This document shows, piece by piece, positions 1 to 7,957 of a DNA stretch of 21,832 nucleotides (its first letter is position 1; every line of letters starts with the position of its first letter). The position numbers were made by a program, and so were the translations under genes. The notes under the pieces are model-generated. The model was not told where the DNA came from. It searched no databases and was given only the letters and a program-made list of their open reading frames with translations. The stretch is from CAZCAC01 sp964496575 (GTDB lineage Bacteria; Planctomycetota; UBA1135; GCA-002686595), in assembly GCA_964496575.1 (NCBI GenBank), contig CAZCAC010000140.1, forward strand, positions 1 to 21,832. The letters are read 5' to 3'.

Positions 1-47
<47 letters not shown>

Positions 48-85
48 CCCGCCGGCTTGAGGCTCCGTGCCTCTTGTGTTCATCT

Positions 86-2653
86 TCAAGAACCCCGCCG
101 CCGCACCCCCCGAATCGGCTCCGCCGTGAGCGGATCCTCCGGCCACGCGTGCTTCGGATAACGACGCCGCAGCTCCTTCCGCACCTGCGCATAGGTCGTG
201 GCCCAGAAGCTCTGAAGATCCTCGGTCACCTGCTGCGGCCGACCATTCGGCGCCAGGAGGTGCAGCAGCACCCCGACCCGTCCGGCGGCGATCCGCGGCG
301 TCTCGGTCCAGCCGAAGACCTCCTGGATACGCACGGCGAGCACCGGCGGGCGGCCGAGCTCGTAGTGCAGGGCGATCCGCGAGCCGCTGGGCACCTCGAT
401 CCGCTCCGGAGCCTCGCGGTCGAGTACCTGGAGCTGCTGCCAGTCGAAGCGAGCGCGTAGCGTGTCGAGCAGCGGCGCCTTGCGCAGCTCGTCGAAGGAG
501 AGGCGGCCGCGGCAGAGCTCGGGGAGCAACCTCCCCAGCGCCTCGTCGTCGACCGCCGGCAGCTCGAGCTCCGGGCACCACTCGCGCAGGCAGGCGGCGC
601 GAGCCCGGAAGGAGGCGAAGGAACTATGCTCCAGGTCCAGGGCGCGTTCGAGCCGCCCGGCGGCCGCTCCGGCAAGCGCCCGCGCGCTCACCTCGTCTCG
701 CGAGAGCGCCGTCGGGGCCTCGTCCAGCACCAGGTCGGCGTAGCGCGTTCGCGCGACCGCGGTCAGTCGTTCGCGTTTCTCGTCGAACTCGACCTCCGTC
801 GAGGTCTCGGTCGACGCCTCGGGGAGCCACTCGCGCTCGACTCCCGACGCGCGCCGGACCAGGCTGTCGCGCCCGCCGGCGTCGACCTCCAGGCAGAGGA
901 ACAGCTCGGCGCCGCGCACGCCACACTCCGGCGCGAGCGCGACCCCTCGGCCGCCGAGCATCACGCCGGTGTCACCGCCGCGCCGCCGCCGGCGCGCGAG
1001 GCGATCGGGGAACGCGGCCAGGAGGGCCCGGGAAAGGTCGGCGAAGCGCTCCTTCGACCGCGCCGCGCGCGGTCCTCCCGGGAGCAGCGCGAGCAGCTGA
1101 TCGCGGACGCGCAACACGGCGCGCGCCGCCCCCCGACGCAGCTCCCCGGCCGGGCCCGACGTGAGGCCGCGGCACTCGAAGTCGTCGAGCGCGTGCACGG
1201 CGTCGAGCAGGTCGGAGTCGACCGCGCTGGTTCGCTGCGGCGCGCCGCGAGGCTCGCGCTGGAAGGGGGAGCGCTCCGCCAGGAGCGCGGCGCAGGTCGC
1301 GGCGTCCTCGGCCACGCCGAGGCGATCCCCCTCGAGCAGAAGCCGGGCCAGCCGCGGCGGCAACGGCAGACGGGCGATCCGCCGGCCGACCTCGGTGAGC
1401 GCCCAGCCACCGGAGGCGCGCGCCTCGATCGCCCCCAGGAGCTGGAGCACCTCCTTCGAGCGCGCGAGCGACGCCGTGGGGGGCGCCTCGAACCACTCGA
1501 ACGACTCGGGGTCAGCCTCCCCCCAGGCCAGGAGCTCGAGGAACGGTCGCGAGAGGTCGATGCGCTCGATCTCCGGCTCGATCCACGCCGGACGGGCGCG
1601 ATCCTCCCCCTCGGTCCACAACCGGTAGCAGATCCCCGGGGCGGTCCGCCCGGCCCGCCCGGCGCGCTGCTCCGCCGAGGCCCGCGAGATCGGGGCGAGG
1701 GTGAGGCGGTCGAGCGAGAGGGTCGGATCGAAGAGCGGCCGGCGGTGGAGCCCGCTGTCGATCACCGCGCCGATCCGCGGCAGGGTGATCGAGGTCTCGG
1801 CCACGTTGGTGGCGAGGATGATCCGCCGCGGTCCGGTCTCCTCGAAGAGCCGGTCCTGCTCGGCGGCGGGGAGGTCGCCGTACAGCTCGCGGAGCTCGAT
1901 CCCGCCCGCGCGGGCGGTCGCCTCCAGCGCGCGCCTCGCGCGCCGGATCTCCCCGATCCCCGGCAGGAAGACGAGCAGGTCGCGGCGGGTCGCCTCGAGG
2001 GCGCGCCGCACGGCGCCGGCGACGCAGTGCTCGTCGGGGATGCCGCGGGGCGCGCGCTGTTCGGGCGCGAGGTAGCGGCGCTCGACGGGGAACTCGCGAC
2101 CGAGGCTCTCGATCACGGGCGGGTTCCCGAGGAATCCGCGCAACCGGTCGAGCTCCAGCGTCGCCGACATCACCACCACCCGGAGATCCTCACGCACCTC
2201 CCGCCGCGCGCTCCTCGTCATCGCCAGGGCGAGGTCGGAGTCGAGGCGGCGCTCGTGGAACTCGTCGAAGATCACCGCGCCGATTCCCTCCAGGAAGGGA
2301 TCGCTCACCAGCCGCCGGAGGAAGACCCCCTCGGTGACCACGCGGATCCTGGTCCGCGGGCCGCATCGCTTGTCGAAGCGTACCTGGTAGCCGACCTCCT
2401 CGCCGATCGACTGGCCCCGCTCGTGGGCGATGCGGCGCGCGCAGGCGCGAGCGGCGACGCGGCGCGGCTGCAGGACGACCACCTCGCCTTCACCCGGGGG
2501 ACCCGCGGCCAGGCCCGCGTCGAGGAGTGCGGGTGGCACGCGGGTGGTCTTCCCGGCGCCGGTGGGGGCGCGCAGAAGGGCGATTCCCTCCCGTCGCAGC
2601 GCCTCGATCAGCTGTGGCAACACCTCGTCGATCGGCAGGGGGATCGGCACCAT
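86..2653 (-). CDS. hrpB: ATP-dependent helicase HrpB (DEAH-box)
   Basis: This is a DExH-box helicase of the HrpB family, a nucleic-acid-dependent ATPase whose cellular role is poorly defined. Near the N-terminus it has Walker A APTGAGKTT, then DEFHERRLDSD (motif II with the HrpB-type continuation), SATLEL (motif III), a motif IV-like VFLPGIGEI, ATNVAETSIT (motif V) and QRAGRAGRTAPG (motif VI). The HA2-like middle region follows, and the C-terminal HrpB domain includes FDWQQLQVLDREAPERIEVP and a C-terminal YPKHAWPEDP. At 855 residues it is normal length for the family. The frame extends to a GTG at 2671, but the ATG at 2653 gives the usual short N-terminus (MVPIPLPIDEVLPQL) and is preferred. 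No Shine-Dalgarno sequence precedes it; instead TACCCT lies six bases upstream. The gene is 109 bases downstream of the next gene on the same strand, and no functional link is evident. Confidence 0.96.
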   Translation of the reverse strand: MVPIPLPIDEVLPQLIEALRREGIALLRAPTGAGKTTRVPPALLDAGLAAGPPGEGEVVVLQPRRVAARACARRIAHERGQSIGEEVGYQVRFDKRCGPRTRIRVVTEGVFLRRLVSDPFLEGIGAVIFDEFHERRLDSDLALAMTRSARREVREDLRVVVMSATLELDRLRGFLGNPPVIESLGREFPVERRYLAPEQRAPRGIPDEHCVAGAVRRALEATRRDLLVFLPGIGEIRRARRALEATARAGGIELRELYGDLPAAEQDRLFEETGPRRIILATNVAETSITLPRIGAVIDSGLHRRPLFDPTLSLDRLTLAPISRASAEQRAGRAGRTAPGICYRLWTEGEDRARPAWIEPEIERIDLSRPFLELLAWGEADPESFEWFEAPPTASLARSKEVLQLLGAIEARASGGWALTEVGRRIARLPLPPRLARLLLEGDRLGVAEDAATCAALLAERSPFQREPRGAPQRTSAVDSDLLDAVHALDDFECRGLTSGPAGELRRGAARAVLRVRDQLLALLPGGPRAARSKERFADLSRALLAAFPDRLARRRRRGGDTGVMLGGRGVALAPECGVRGAELFLCLEVDAGGRDSLVRRASGVEREWLPEASTETSTEVEFDEKRERLTAVARTRYADLVLDEAPTALSRDEVSARALAGAAAGRLERALDLEHSSFASFRARAACLREWCPELELPAVDDEALGRLLPELCRGRLSFDELRKAPLLDTLRARFDWQQLQVLDREAPERIEVPSGSRIALHYELGRPPVLAVRIQEVFGWTETPRIAAGRVGVLLHLLAPNGRPQQVTEDLQSFWATTYAQVRKELRRRYPKHAWPEDPLTAEPIRGVRRRGS

Positions 2654-2659
2654 CGACCC

Positions 2660-2665
2660 AGGGTA
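2660..2665 (-). promoter_or_regulatory. Possible leaderless -10 element (TACCCT) of hrpB
   Basis: On the minus strand TACCCT sits six bases before the ATG at 2653, which has no purine-rich ribosome-binding site. The position matches the TANNNT-N(6-8)-ATG arrangement known for leaderless transcripts in other high-GC bacteria such as Deinococcus and actinobacteria. Related hexamers occur before two other starts in this window (12332-12337 and 19996-20001). No convincing -35 hexamer is visible. Confidence 0.4.
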
Positions 2666-2762
2666 ACCCACCGACCCGGCATTGCCTCACCGGAACGAGG
2701 TGCGCGGCCCACCCCCGTTGGACGGAAGTGGACCGCGCGAGGAGGCGGTTGCGAACGCCCGT

Positions 2763-3926
2763 TCAGAGCCCGAAGCGACCGATGTAGGAGAAGTGGATCT
2801 TCACCTCGTCGTCGGGATTGGAATTGGTGACGGTGATGAGCGAGACGATGCCGAAGCGGTTGTCGAACTCGGGGTACAGGAGCAGACTGCCGGGCTGGCG
2901 CCGGCCGATCGAGACACCGTCGATCTGATCGCCTCCACCGGATTCCTCGTCATCTCCCCACAACGAGTCGGGCAGGAGGTGCCCCCGCTGCAAGCTGGTC
3001 TCGAAGGGCAGGTCGGCGACCGCGTTGCCGAAGTAGCGCTCGATGTAGACGGCGTACACCGCCGGGTCGACGATGCTGAGGACGCGGGAGCTGGCGACGC
3101 CGCCGTCGATCCGGATCCAACCCGACTCCAGCCCGCTGACCGACTCCGTCCGGTCGTTGTTGGTCCAGTCGCGCAGCCAGCTGTTGGCGAACAACTGCGA
3201 GATCGACGTCAGCGGCACGCGGGCCCAGCAGCGGAACTCGTACTCGGTGGAGAACTCCTCCTCGTTGTCGTTGTAGACCAGGAGGTCGACGACGGTGGTG
3301 AACTGGCGGCCGCCGGAGAGGCCGATCAGGAGCAGCTCTCCGCGGGACAGGTCGGGGACCTGACCGAAGAAGCGCGGGATGAGGATCTGGCCGGCGGTCC
3401 GCTCGTACTCGACTCCGTTCAGGTCACGGATTCCGTCGAGGTCGACGTCGGTCGAGACCCCCTTGCCGACCAGGGCCCGGTAGTCGACCGGGTTGATCGA
3501 GTAGTCGAAGGCCTCGAGGCCGTCCACCGACATGGAGCTGCCGGCGAGGAAGTTGAAGGCGATCGGCTCGCCCGACGGATCGGTGGCGGTGATCACCAGG
3601 TACCCCTGCTCCAGCTCGGGGTTGTGGAAGTTGGTGATCAGGGTGAGCGTATCGTTCGGGGTCAGCGTCTCGTAGCGGTCGAACTCGGAGCAGTCGAGGT
3701 CGACCCCCGGACCCTCGCAGTCGTCGGGCACGCCGTTCTGGTCCAGATCGACGTCGCACTCGTCGAGCACCCCGTTCTGGTTGCAGTCGTTTCCCGGTAG
3801 CTCCCGAGCGTCGGCGATGCCGTTCTGGTTGCAGTCCACGATCTGTCCTCGGGCCGCCGGTGTGGCGGCGGAGAGGAAGGCGATCGTCGCGGCGATCGTG
3901 GTCGTGGTCTGGATCAGCGTGTTCAT
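2763..3926 (-). CDS. Exported protein with DCNQNG-type calcium-binding repeats
   Basis: This 387-residue protein of unknown function is exported. Residues 1-28 form a signal peptide (hydrophobic IAATIAFLSAATPAA, likely cleavage after ARGQ or just before it). Mature residues about 31-72 carry three acidic loops, DCNQNGIADARE, DCNQNGVLDECD and DLDQNGVPDDCE. These resemble type-3 thrombospondin or dockerin-like calcium-binding loops, and the DCNQNGxxDxCD style is very frequent in planctomycete secreted proteins. The remaining 310 residues look beta-rich, with few cysteines, and match no domain I recognise; a phrase such as DPSGEPIAFNFLAGSSM gives no functional clue. The start is the ATG just before the signal peptide, without a clear Shine-Dalgarno site; TAGCCC(T) lies 18 bases upstream on the coding strand. 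It is divergent from the MFS gene at 4165. Export is well supported; the function is not. Confidence 0.88.
   Translation of the reverse strand: MNTLIQTTTTIAATIAFLSAATPAARGQIVDCNQNGIADARELPGNDCNQNGVLDECDVDLDQNGVPDDCEGPGVDLDCSEFDRYETLTPNDTLTLITNFHNPELEQGYLVITATDPSGEPIAFNFLAGSSMSVDGLEAFDYSINPVDYRALVGKGVSTDVDLDGIRDLNGVEYERTAGQILIPRFFGQVPDLSRGELLLIGLSGGRQFTTVVDLLVYNDNEEEFSTEYEFRCWARVPLTSISQLFANSWLRDWTNNDRTESVSGLESGWIRIDGGVASSRVLSIVDPAVYAVYIERYFGNAVADLPFETSLQRGHLLPDSLWGDDEESGGGDQIDGVSIGRRQPGSLLLYPEFDNRFGIVSLITVTNSNPDDEVKIHFSYIGRFGL
3733..3836. repeat. Short direct repeats encoding the NQNG calcium loops
   Basis: The 17-mer CCGTTCTGGTTGCAGTC occurs identically at 3772-3788 and 3820-3836, 48 bases apart, and a partial copy (CCGTTCTGGT) begins at 3733. 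They encode, on the minus strand, the DCNQNG cores of the calcium-binding loops. Nucleotide identity at synonymous positions suggests recent internal duplication or conversion of the loop units. Confidence 0.8.
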
Positions 3927-4095
3927 CGGGTCAGCGTGCTCAGAGGGCTACCGGCGCCCCGGAGAAACGCTGTCTGGACCGAATGGTCCTCGCGGCTCCA
4001 CGGGGGCCGTCATCTAGGAGTTTGCAATTGATCCAGGAGATTGCAAATCGTTAGCCGCGCTAAACGTCGGAAATCCGCTTCGGGCCAGCGCTTAC
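3927..4095. promoter_or_regulatory. Divergent intergenic region with three inverted repeats
   Basis: This region lies between the minus-strand exported-protein gene and the plus-strand MFS gene. It holds three perfect inverted repeats: GGACC-gaat-GGTCC (3976-3989), TTTGCAAT-N11-ATTGCAAA (4021-4047) and TTAGC-cgc-GCTAA (4051-4063). The middle one is AT-rich against a very GC-rich background and has the form of an operator for a dimeric regulator. The half-sites are also preceded by AGGAG, giving a direct repeat AGGAG-(T/A)-TTGCAA at 4016-4027 and 4035-4046. AGGGCTA at 3944-3950 reads TAGCCCT on the minus strand and could be a -10 for the gene ending at 2763. No regulator gene is adjacent. Confidence 0.5.
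4021..4047. promoter_or_regulatory. Operator-like palindrome TTTGCAAT-N11-ATTGCAAA
   Basis: Perfect 8-base inverted arms are separated by 11 bases, so arm centres lie about two helical turns (19 bases) apart, as expected for a dimeric DNA-binding protein. The arms are AT-rich in a GC-rich context. The site is upstream of both the MFS transporter and the divergent exported-protein gene, so it could control either. Confidence 0.45.
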
Positions 4096-4164
4096 GTGGC
4101 GTTGAATCCCCTCGCCGGGGCGGCGACGATCTTCTCCTCCCGCTCCCGAGACCCCCGCCGCGCC

Positions 4165-5505
4165 GTGGACGTGCCCGACCGCCCCCGCCTACTCCAGCGC
4201 CTGGCCCTGCATCGCCCCGAGCTGCGCGCCTGGGCGATGTACGACTGGGCGAACTCGGCGATGGTGACCGTCGTGATCACCGCCGTCTACCCGATCTTCT
4301 TCTCCAAGGTGGCGATGGCCGGAGCCGAGCCCGGGGAGGCGGTCAAGCTCCACGCCCAGGCGACGACCGCCTCCTTGCTCCTGGTCGCGGTGCTCGCCCC
4401 GCTCCTAGGGGTGATCTCCGATCGCACGGCCAAGAAGAAGGCGCTGCTCCTCGCCTTCCTGCTCGTCGGCGTGATCTCGTGTGCGGGGCTCTTCTTCGTC
4501 GGACCCGGGGACCGGTGGCTCTCGATGGCGCTCTTCATGGCCGCCAACGTGGGGGCGATGGGCAGCTTCGTCTTCTACGACGCGCTGCTTCCGCACGTCG
4601 CCCGCGAGGGGGAGGTCGACCGCCTCTCGACGTCGGGGTACGCGCTCGGCTACCTCGGTGGGGGAATCCTGCTGGCCCTCGACCTCCTGATCATCTCCAG
4701 GCCCGAGTGGTTCGGCCTGCCGTCGGGGGAGAATCTCACGCCCTCGGAGGCCTCCCTGCCGGCGAGGATCGCCTTCCTCTCCGTCGCGATCTGGTGGCTG
4801 CTCTTCTCGATCCCCCTCCTGCGTCGCGTGCCCGAGCCGCCGGGGAGCGACGCGCCCACGATCCGCGGAACGCGCGAGCTGGTCCGCGCCGCGTTCGGCG
4901 GGCTGGGCGAGACGTTCCGCGACCTCCGCCGCTTCCCGCAGGCGACGCTGATGCTCGTCGCGTTCCTGATCTACAACGACGGGATCATGACGGTGATCCG
5001 CATGTCGACCATCTACGGCGAGGAGCTGGGTCTCGAGCCGGGACAGATGATGCTCGCCCTCCTCCTGGTGCAGTTCGTCGGCATCCCCTGCACGGTGCTC
5101 TTCGGCTTCCTCGGCGCGCGGATCGGCGCCAAGCGCGCGGTGCTGATCGGCCTCGCGGTGTACGGCGTCATCGCGCTGCTCGCCCGGGGCCTGACCACCA
5201 CTCCCGAGTTCTTCGCGATGGCGATCCTCGTCGGTCTGGTCCAGGGCGGCACGCAAGGGCTCAGTCGTTCCCTCTTCGCCAGCCTGATCCCCCGGAAGAA
5301 GTCGGGCGAGTTCTTCGGTCTCTTCGCCGTCTTCGACCGCTTCGCCGGAATCCTCGGGCCGCTGCTCTTCTACGCCGCCATCGCCAGCACGGGAAACGTG
5401 CGCAGCGCGGTCCTGCCGATCATGCTCTTCTTCGTGATCGGCGCGGTGATCCTGACGCGGGTCGACGTGGAGAAGGGGCGTCGGGCCGCCGCGAACGACG
5501 GCTGA
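4165..5505 (+). CDS. UMF1/Atg22-like MFS transporter
   Basis: This integral membrane transporter belongs to the major facilitator superfamily, UMF1 (Atg22-like) branch. The signature YDWANSA lies just after a short cytoplasmic N-terminus (LALHRPELRAWAMYDWANSA), followed by about twelve hydrophobic segments. A loop SDRTAKKKALL after TM2 corresponds to the MFS motif A region, and a second such loop GARIGAKRAVL comes in the C-terminal half. The substrate is unknown; the yeast homologue Atg22 exports amino acids from the vacuole, which does not transfer safely to bacteria. The frame is open from a GTG at 4096, but the first 23 residues of that form look non-coding, so the GTG at 4165 (446 residues, VDVPDRPRLLQRL) is preferred. 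Neither start has a good ribosome-binding site. Its stop is 27 bases from the convergent dynamin-like gene. Confidence 0.9.
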   Translation: MDVPDRPRLLQRLALHRPELRAWAMYDWANSAMVTVVITAVYPIFFSKVAMAGAEPGEAVKLHAQATTASLLLVAVLAPLLGVISDRTAKKKALLLAFLLVGVISCAGLFFVGPGDRWLSMALFMAANVGAMGSFVFYDALLPHVAREGEVDRLSTSGYALGYLGGGILLALDLLIISRPEWFGLPSGENLTPSEASLPARIAFLSVAIWWLLFSIPLLRRVPEPPGSDAPTIRGTRELVRAAFGGLGETFRDLRRFPQATLMLVAFLIYNDGIMTVIRMSTIYGEELGLEPGQMMLALLLVQFVGIPCTVLFGFLGARIGAKRAVLIGLAVYGVIALLARGLTTTPEFFAMAILVGLVQGGTQGLSRSLFASLIPRKKSGEFFGLFAVFDRFAGILGPLLFYAAIASTGNVRSAVLPIMLFFVIGAVILTRVDVEKGRRAAANDG

Positions 5506-5532
5506 CGCCCCTCGGTCGGAAACGGACCAGGA

Positions 5533-7743
5533 TCAGTCGATCCGGTCGGACGACTCCGTCTCCAGGCCCTCCTCGTCGAGCGTCTCCTCCTCGGCCGGCT
5601 CGTCGGTGGAGGCGTGGGGGACCAGCTCGAGCTCGGAGTCGAACGTCTCCTCGGTCGCTTCTTCGAGCGGCTGGACCAGGAGGTCCGGATCGGCCTCACG
5701 GTAGCGCTCGGCGAGCGCCTCGACCGAGCCGCGGGTGCTCGAGGTGACCAGGGAGAGCTCCTCGATGTGGTTCAGGACCTTGCGGTACTCCTTCAGCTTG
5801 GCATCGATCGCCGCCCCCTCGCGGCGCAGCACGTCCCGTCGCTCGGCGAGACGCTCGGCGAGAGCGGAGACGACCGCCTTGGCGTAGTCGCGGAAGATGC
5901 GCAGCGCGAGCCGGTTGAGCAGCTCGGGGACCTGCTTCTGCTGGTACCGGGCGAGCAGCTTCTGCATCACCTCGCGCGCGGGACCGCCGAGGCGCTTGCT
6001 CTTCTGCAGCCTCGGGATCTTCGACGAGGGCGAGTTCGGCGCGCCGAAGAGGTTGCGCTGGATCCGCGACACGGAGCGGAAGAGGATCCAGTCCCAGATG
6101 GTCTTGCGCACCGGGATGCGCTCGGCCGGGAGCGGGTTGCCCTCGACCGCGATCCCCGCCACGGGGTCGACGCCGTCGAGGCCGCCGCGCCCGAACTCGT
6201 CGAAGCGCAGGCTCACCGTGGAGAGGTCGCGGGCGATGTCCTGCGGCAGCCGCACGCTCGGCGCCCCGGCCTGCACGTGCTCGGTCAGGGTCTGGTGCAC
6301 GGCCGTGGCCAGCTGGCGCTGCGAGGAGTCGAGGATCGGCTCCAGCTCGTTCTTGACCAGGGCACGGAGGCTCGCGTCGCTCTGGAACCAGCTGTCGAGG
6401 GCGTCGGAGATCTCGGCGGCGCTACTCTCGGTGATTCCCACCGACTCGCGCTCGCCCACGGCGAGCAGCTCGCTCTTGAGCCCGCCGAGGGACTCGGTCC
6501 AGTCGAAGGAGGCCAGCCGATCGATCGCGTCGAGGCGCGCCCGACACTCCGCCTGCTCGTCCTCGAGGCCGGAGACGTCGTCGGTCAGCCTCGCCACCGC
6601 GGGGTGCCCGATGGTGCTCTCGGCGTCGTTCAGGAGCCCGAGCGCCCGCCGCAGGCTGTCGCCGAGGAAGGCGACCAGGTAGTCGGTGCTGTTGAGGTAG
6701 TCCGACAGGTCGTTCATGAACAGGTCGAAGTCCGCCTGGCCGGAGTTCACGAAGCGGCCGTCGGCCACCTCCTGGCTCGTGTGCTCCTCTTCCGCGGCGA
6801 CCTTGCCCGAGAGGCGGCGCGCCGCGGCGTTCATCAGGTCGACCGGGTAGATGCGCAGGCGGCCCTCGTCGGCGGCGTTCTTCAGCGGTGCGCTCATCAC
6901 CAGGTTCTCGAACGCCTCGACCACGCGGATCGGATCGTCGCTCTCCAGGCTCGGCGCGAGGGTCCCGTCGGGCATCACGTCCTTCTTGGTGCCGTCGAGG
7001 TTGACCACCAGGAAGATCCGGCTGAACAGGTCGAGCAGCTCGGTGAACTCCTCGAAGACCTGCTCGAGGAAGAGGTTGTCGGTCTTGACCACGAAGATCG
7101 CGCACGCGGCGGCGTTGCGGAACTCCTTGGTCATCCGGTCGTAGCCGAACTTCATCCGGCTGTAGAGGCCGGGGGTGTCGACCAGCACCGAGGCGGACTG
7201 GGCGAGCTCGCCGGCGGGCACGCGGACGTCGATGCGCCGGATCGCCTCGTCGAAGTGGTAGGCGGGATCGAACTCCTCGCCGTCCGCCTCCGCCTTGCGG
7301 ATCCGGTCGGCGAGCTCGGTGTGCGCCCGGGCGACCTGCATCCGCAGCGCGGCTGGGTCGTGCAACGTCTCCTGTTCGGAATTGTAGCGGGTGATGGTGA
7401 ACTCCCGCTTCTGGGAGTCGGAGACGTAGACCATGCAGGGGTAGGCGGGCAGGCTGGTGACCTCGCTGACGTACGCGGCGCTCATCGCGTTCATCAGGGT
7501 CGACTTGCCGCTCTTCAGCGGGCCGAAGATCAGGACGTAGGCCTGCTGCCCGGCGACCTTGTCGGCGAGCACGGCGAACTGGTCGGAGACCTCCAGCAGG
7601 CCGGGCAGGAGGTCCCTCGAGTGCCTCCGATCGGGGTGTTCGGCGAGGGTCTCGGCGGAGCGGCGCAGCGGCTCGAGCAGGGGGCGGACCGAGGAATCGA
7701 ACTCCTCACAGAACTGGCTCAGCAGGGTTCTCATCGGCGACAT
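5533..7743 (-). CDS. Dynamin-like GTPase with acidic C-terminal tail
   Basis: This 736-residue protein has a dynamin-type GTPase domain. The P-loop GPLKSGKST is at residues 74-82, a candidate switch threonine in the EVTSLPAYP stretch near residue 96, the G3 motif DTPG at 189-192 (VLVDTPGLYSRM), and a G4-like VVNLDGTKKD around 246-255. Most of the rest is predicted helical, with a heptad-rich segment in the last third (RLAERRDVLRREGAAIDAK region) consistent with a dynamin stalk. The final 40 residues are strongly acidic and end in SSDRID. No transmembrane helix is evident, so membrane association would have to be peripheral. Bacterial dynamins act in membrane remodelling, repair or phage defence; which applies here cannot be told. 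The ATG at 7743 is used, with another ATG three codons in. It stands alone, convergent with the transporter gene. Confidence 0.88.
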   Translation of the reverse strand: MSPMRTLLSQFCEEFDSSVRPLLEPLRRSAETLAEHPDRRHSRDLLPGLLEVSDQFAVLADKVAGQQAYVLIFGPLKSGKSTLMNAMSAAYVSEVTSLPAYPCMVYVSDSQKREFTITRYNSEQETLHDPAALRMQVARAHTELADRIRKAEADGEEFDPAYHFDEAIRRIDVRVPAGELAQSASVLVDTPGLYSRMKFGYDRMTKEFRNAAACAIFVVKTDNLFLEQVFEEFTELLDLFSRIFLVVNLDGTKKDVMPDGTLAPSLESDDPIRVVEAFENLVMSAPLKNAADEGRLRIYPVDLMNAAARRLSGKVAAEEEHTSQEVADGRFVNSGQADFDLFMNDLSDYLNSTDYLVAFLGDSLRRALGLLNDAESTIGHPAVARLTDDVSGLEDEQAECRARLDAIDRLASFDWTESLGGLKSELLAVGERESVGITESSAAEISDALDSWFQSDASLRALVKNELEPILDSSQRQLATAVHQTLTEHVQAGAPSVRLPQDIARDLSTVSLRFDEFGRGGLDGVDPVAGIAVEGNPLPAERIPVRKTIWDWILFRSVSRIQRNLFGAPNSPSSKIPRLQKSKRLGGPAREVMQKLLARYQQKQVPELLNRLALRIFRDYAKAVVSALAERLAERRDVLRREGAAIDAKLKEYRKVLNHIEELSLVTSSTRGSVEALAERYREADPDLLVQPLEEATEETFDSELELVPHASTDEPAEEETLDEEGLETESSDRID

Positions 7744-7957
7744 TCATTGACAAGGCCTTGGGAGTGATCTGGAGCGACGAAGACCCCGCCAGACACACGA
7801 CCCGTCCCGCCTGGCGCCCTTCAGACCTGCCGGTGGAGAACGCGCGCGGGGCGTCTCTCGAGTGCCCTCGTCGTCCAGGCTCGAAGGTAATTCTCGCGAG
7901 GGCCGGAAGCCAGCCGATTCCCGCAGAAGGACGGGCTTTACGAAGGGCTCGTCCGCC
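7744..7957. other. 214-base intergenic region upstream of the dynamin-like gene
   Basis: This gap separates the beta-helix gene stop (7958) from the dynamin-like start (7743), both on the minus strand. It contains a perfect 10-base palindrome CAAGGCCTTG at 7751-7760, seven bases upstream of the dynamin ATG. Near the beta-helix stop is an imperfect stem GGACGGGC/GGCTCGTCC (7929-7954) without a U-tract, a weak terminator candidate at best. I see no convincing promoter hexamers and no coding sequence. Confidence 0.5.

Noticed and set aside
626..2830. Plus-strand open frame of 734 codons antisense to hrpB
   Set aside because: The opposite strand encodes every HrpB motif; this frame has Arg/Gly/Glu-biased composition and no domain.
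2682..3800. Plus-strand open frame of 372 codons antisense to the calcium-repeat protein
   Set aside because: The minus-strand gene has a signal peptide and calcium-loop repeats; the plus frame is Val/Asp/Glu-rich without features.
5514..5528. Small hairpin GGTC-N7-GACC between the convergent transporter and dynamin-like genes
   Set aside because: Only four base pairs are continuous and there is no T run on either strand, so a bidirectional terminator is not supported.
5614..7767. Plus-strand open frame of 717 codons antisense to the dynamin-like gene
   Set aside because: It mirrors the codons of the minus-strand GTPase; the translation is low-complexity and repetitive in Leu/Glu/Val/Gly without motifs.
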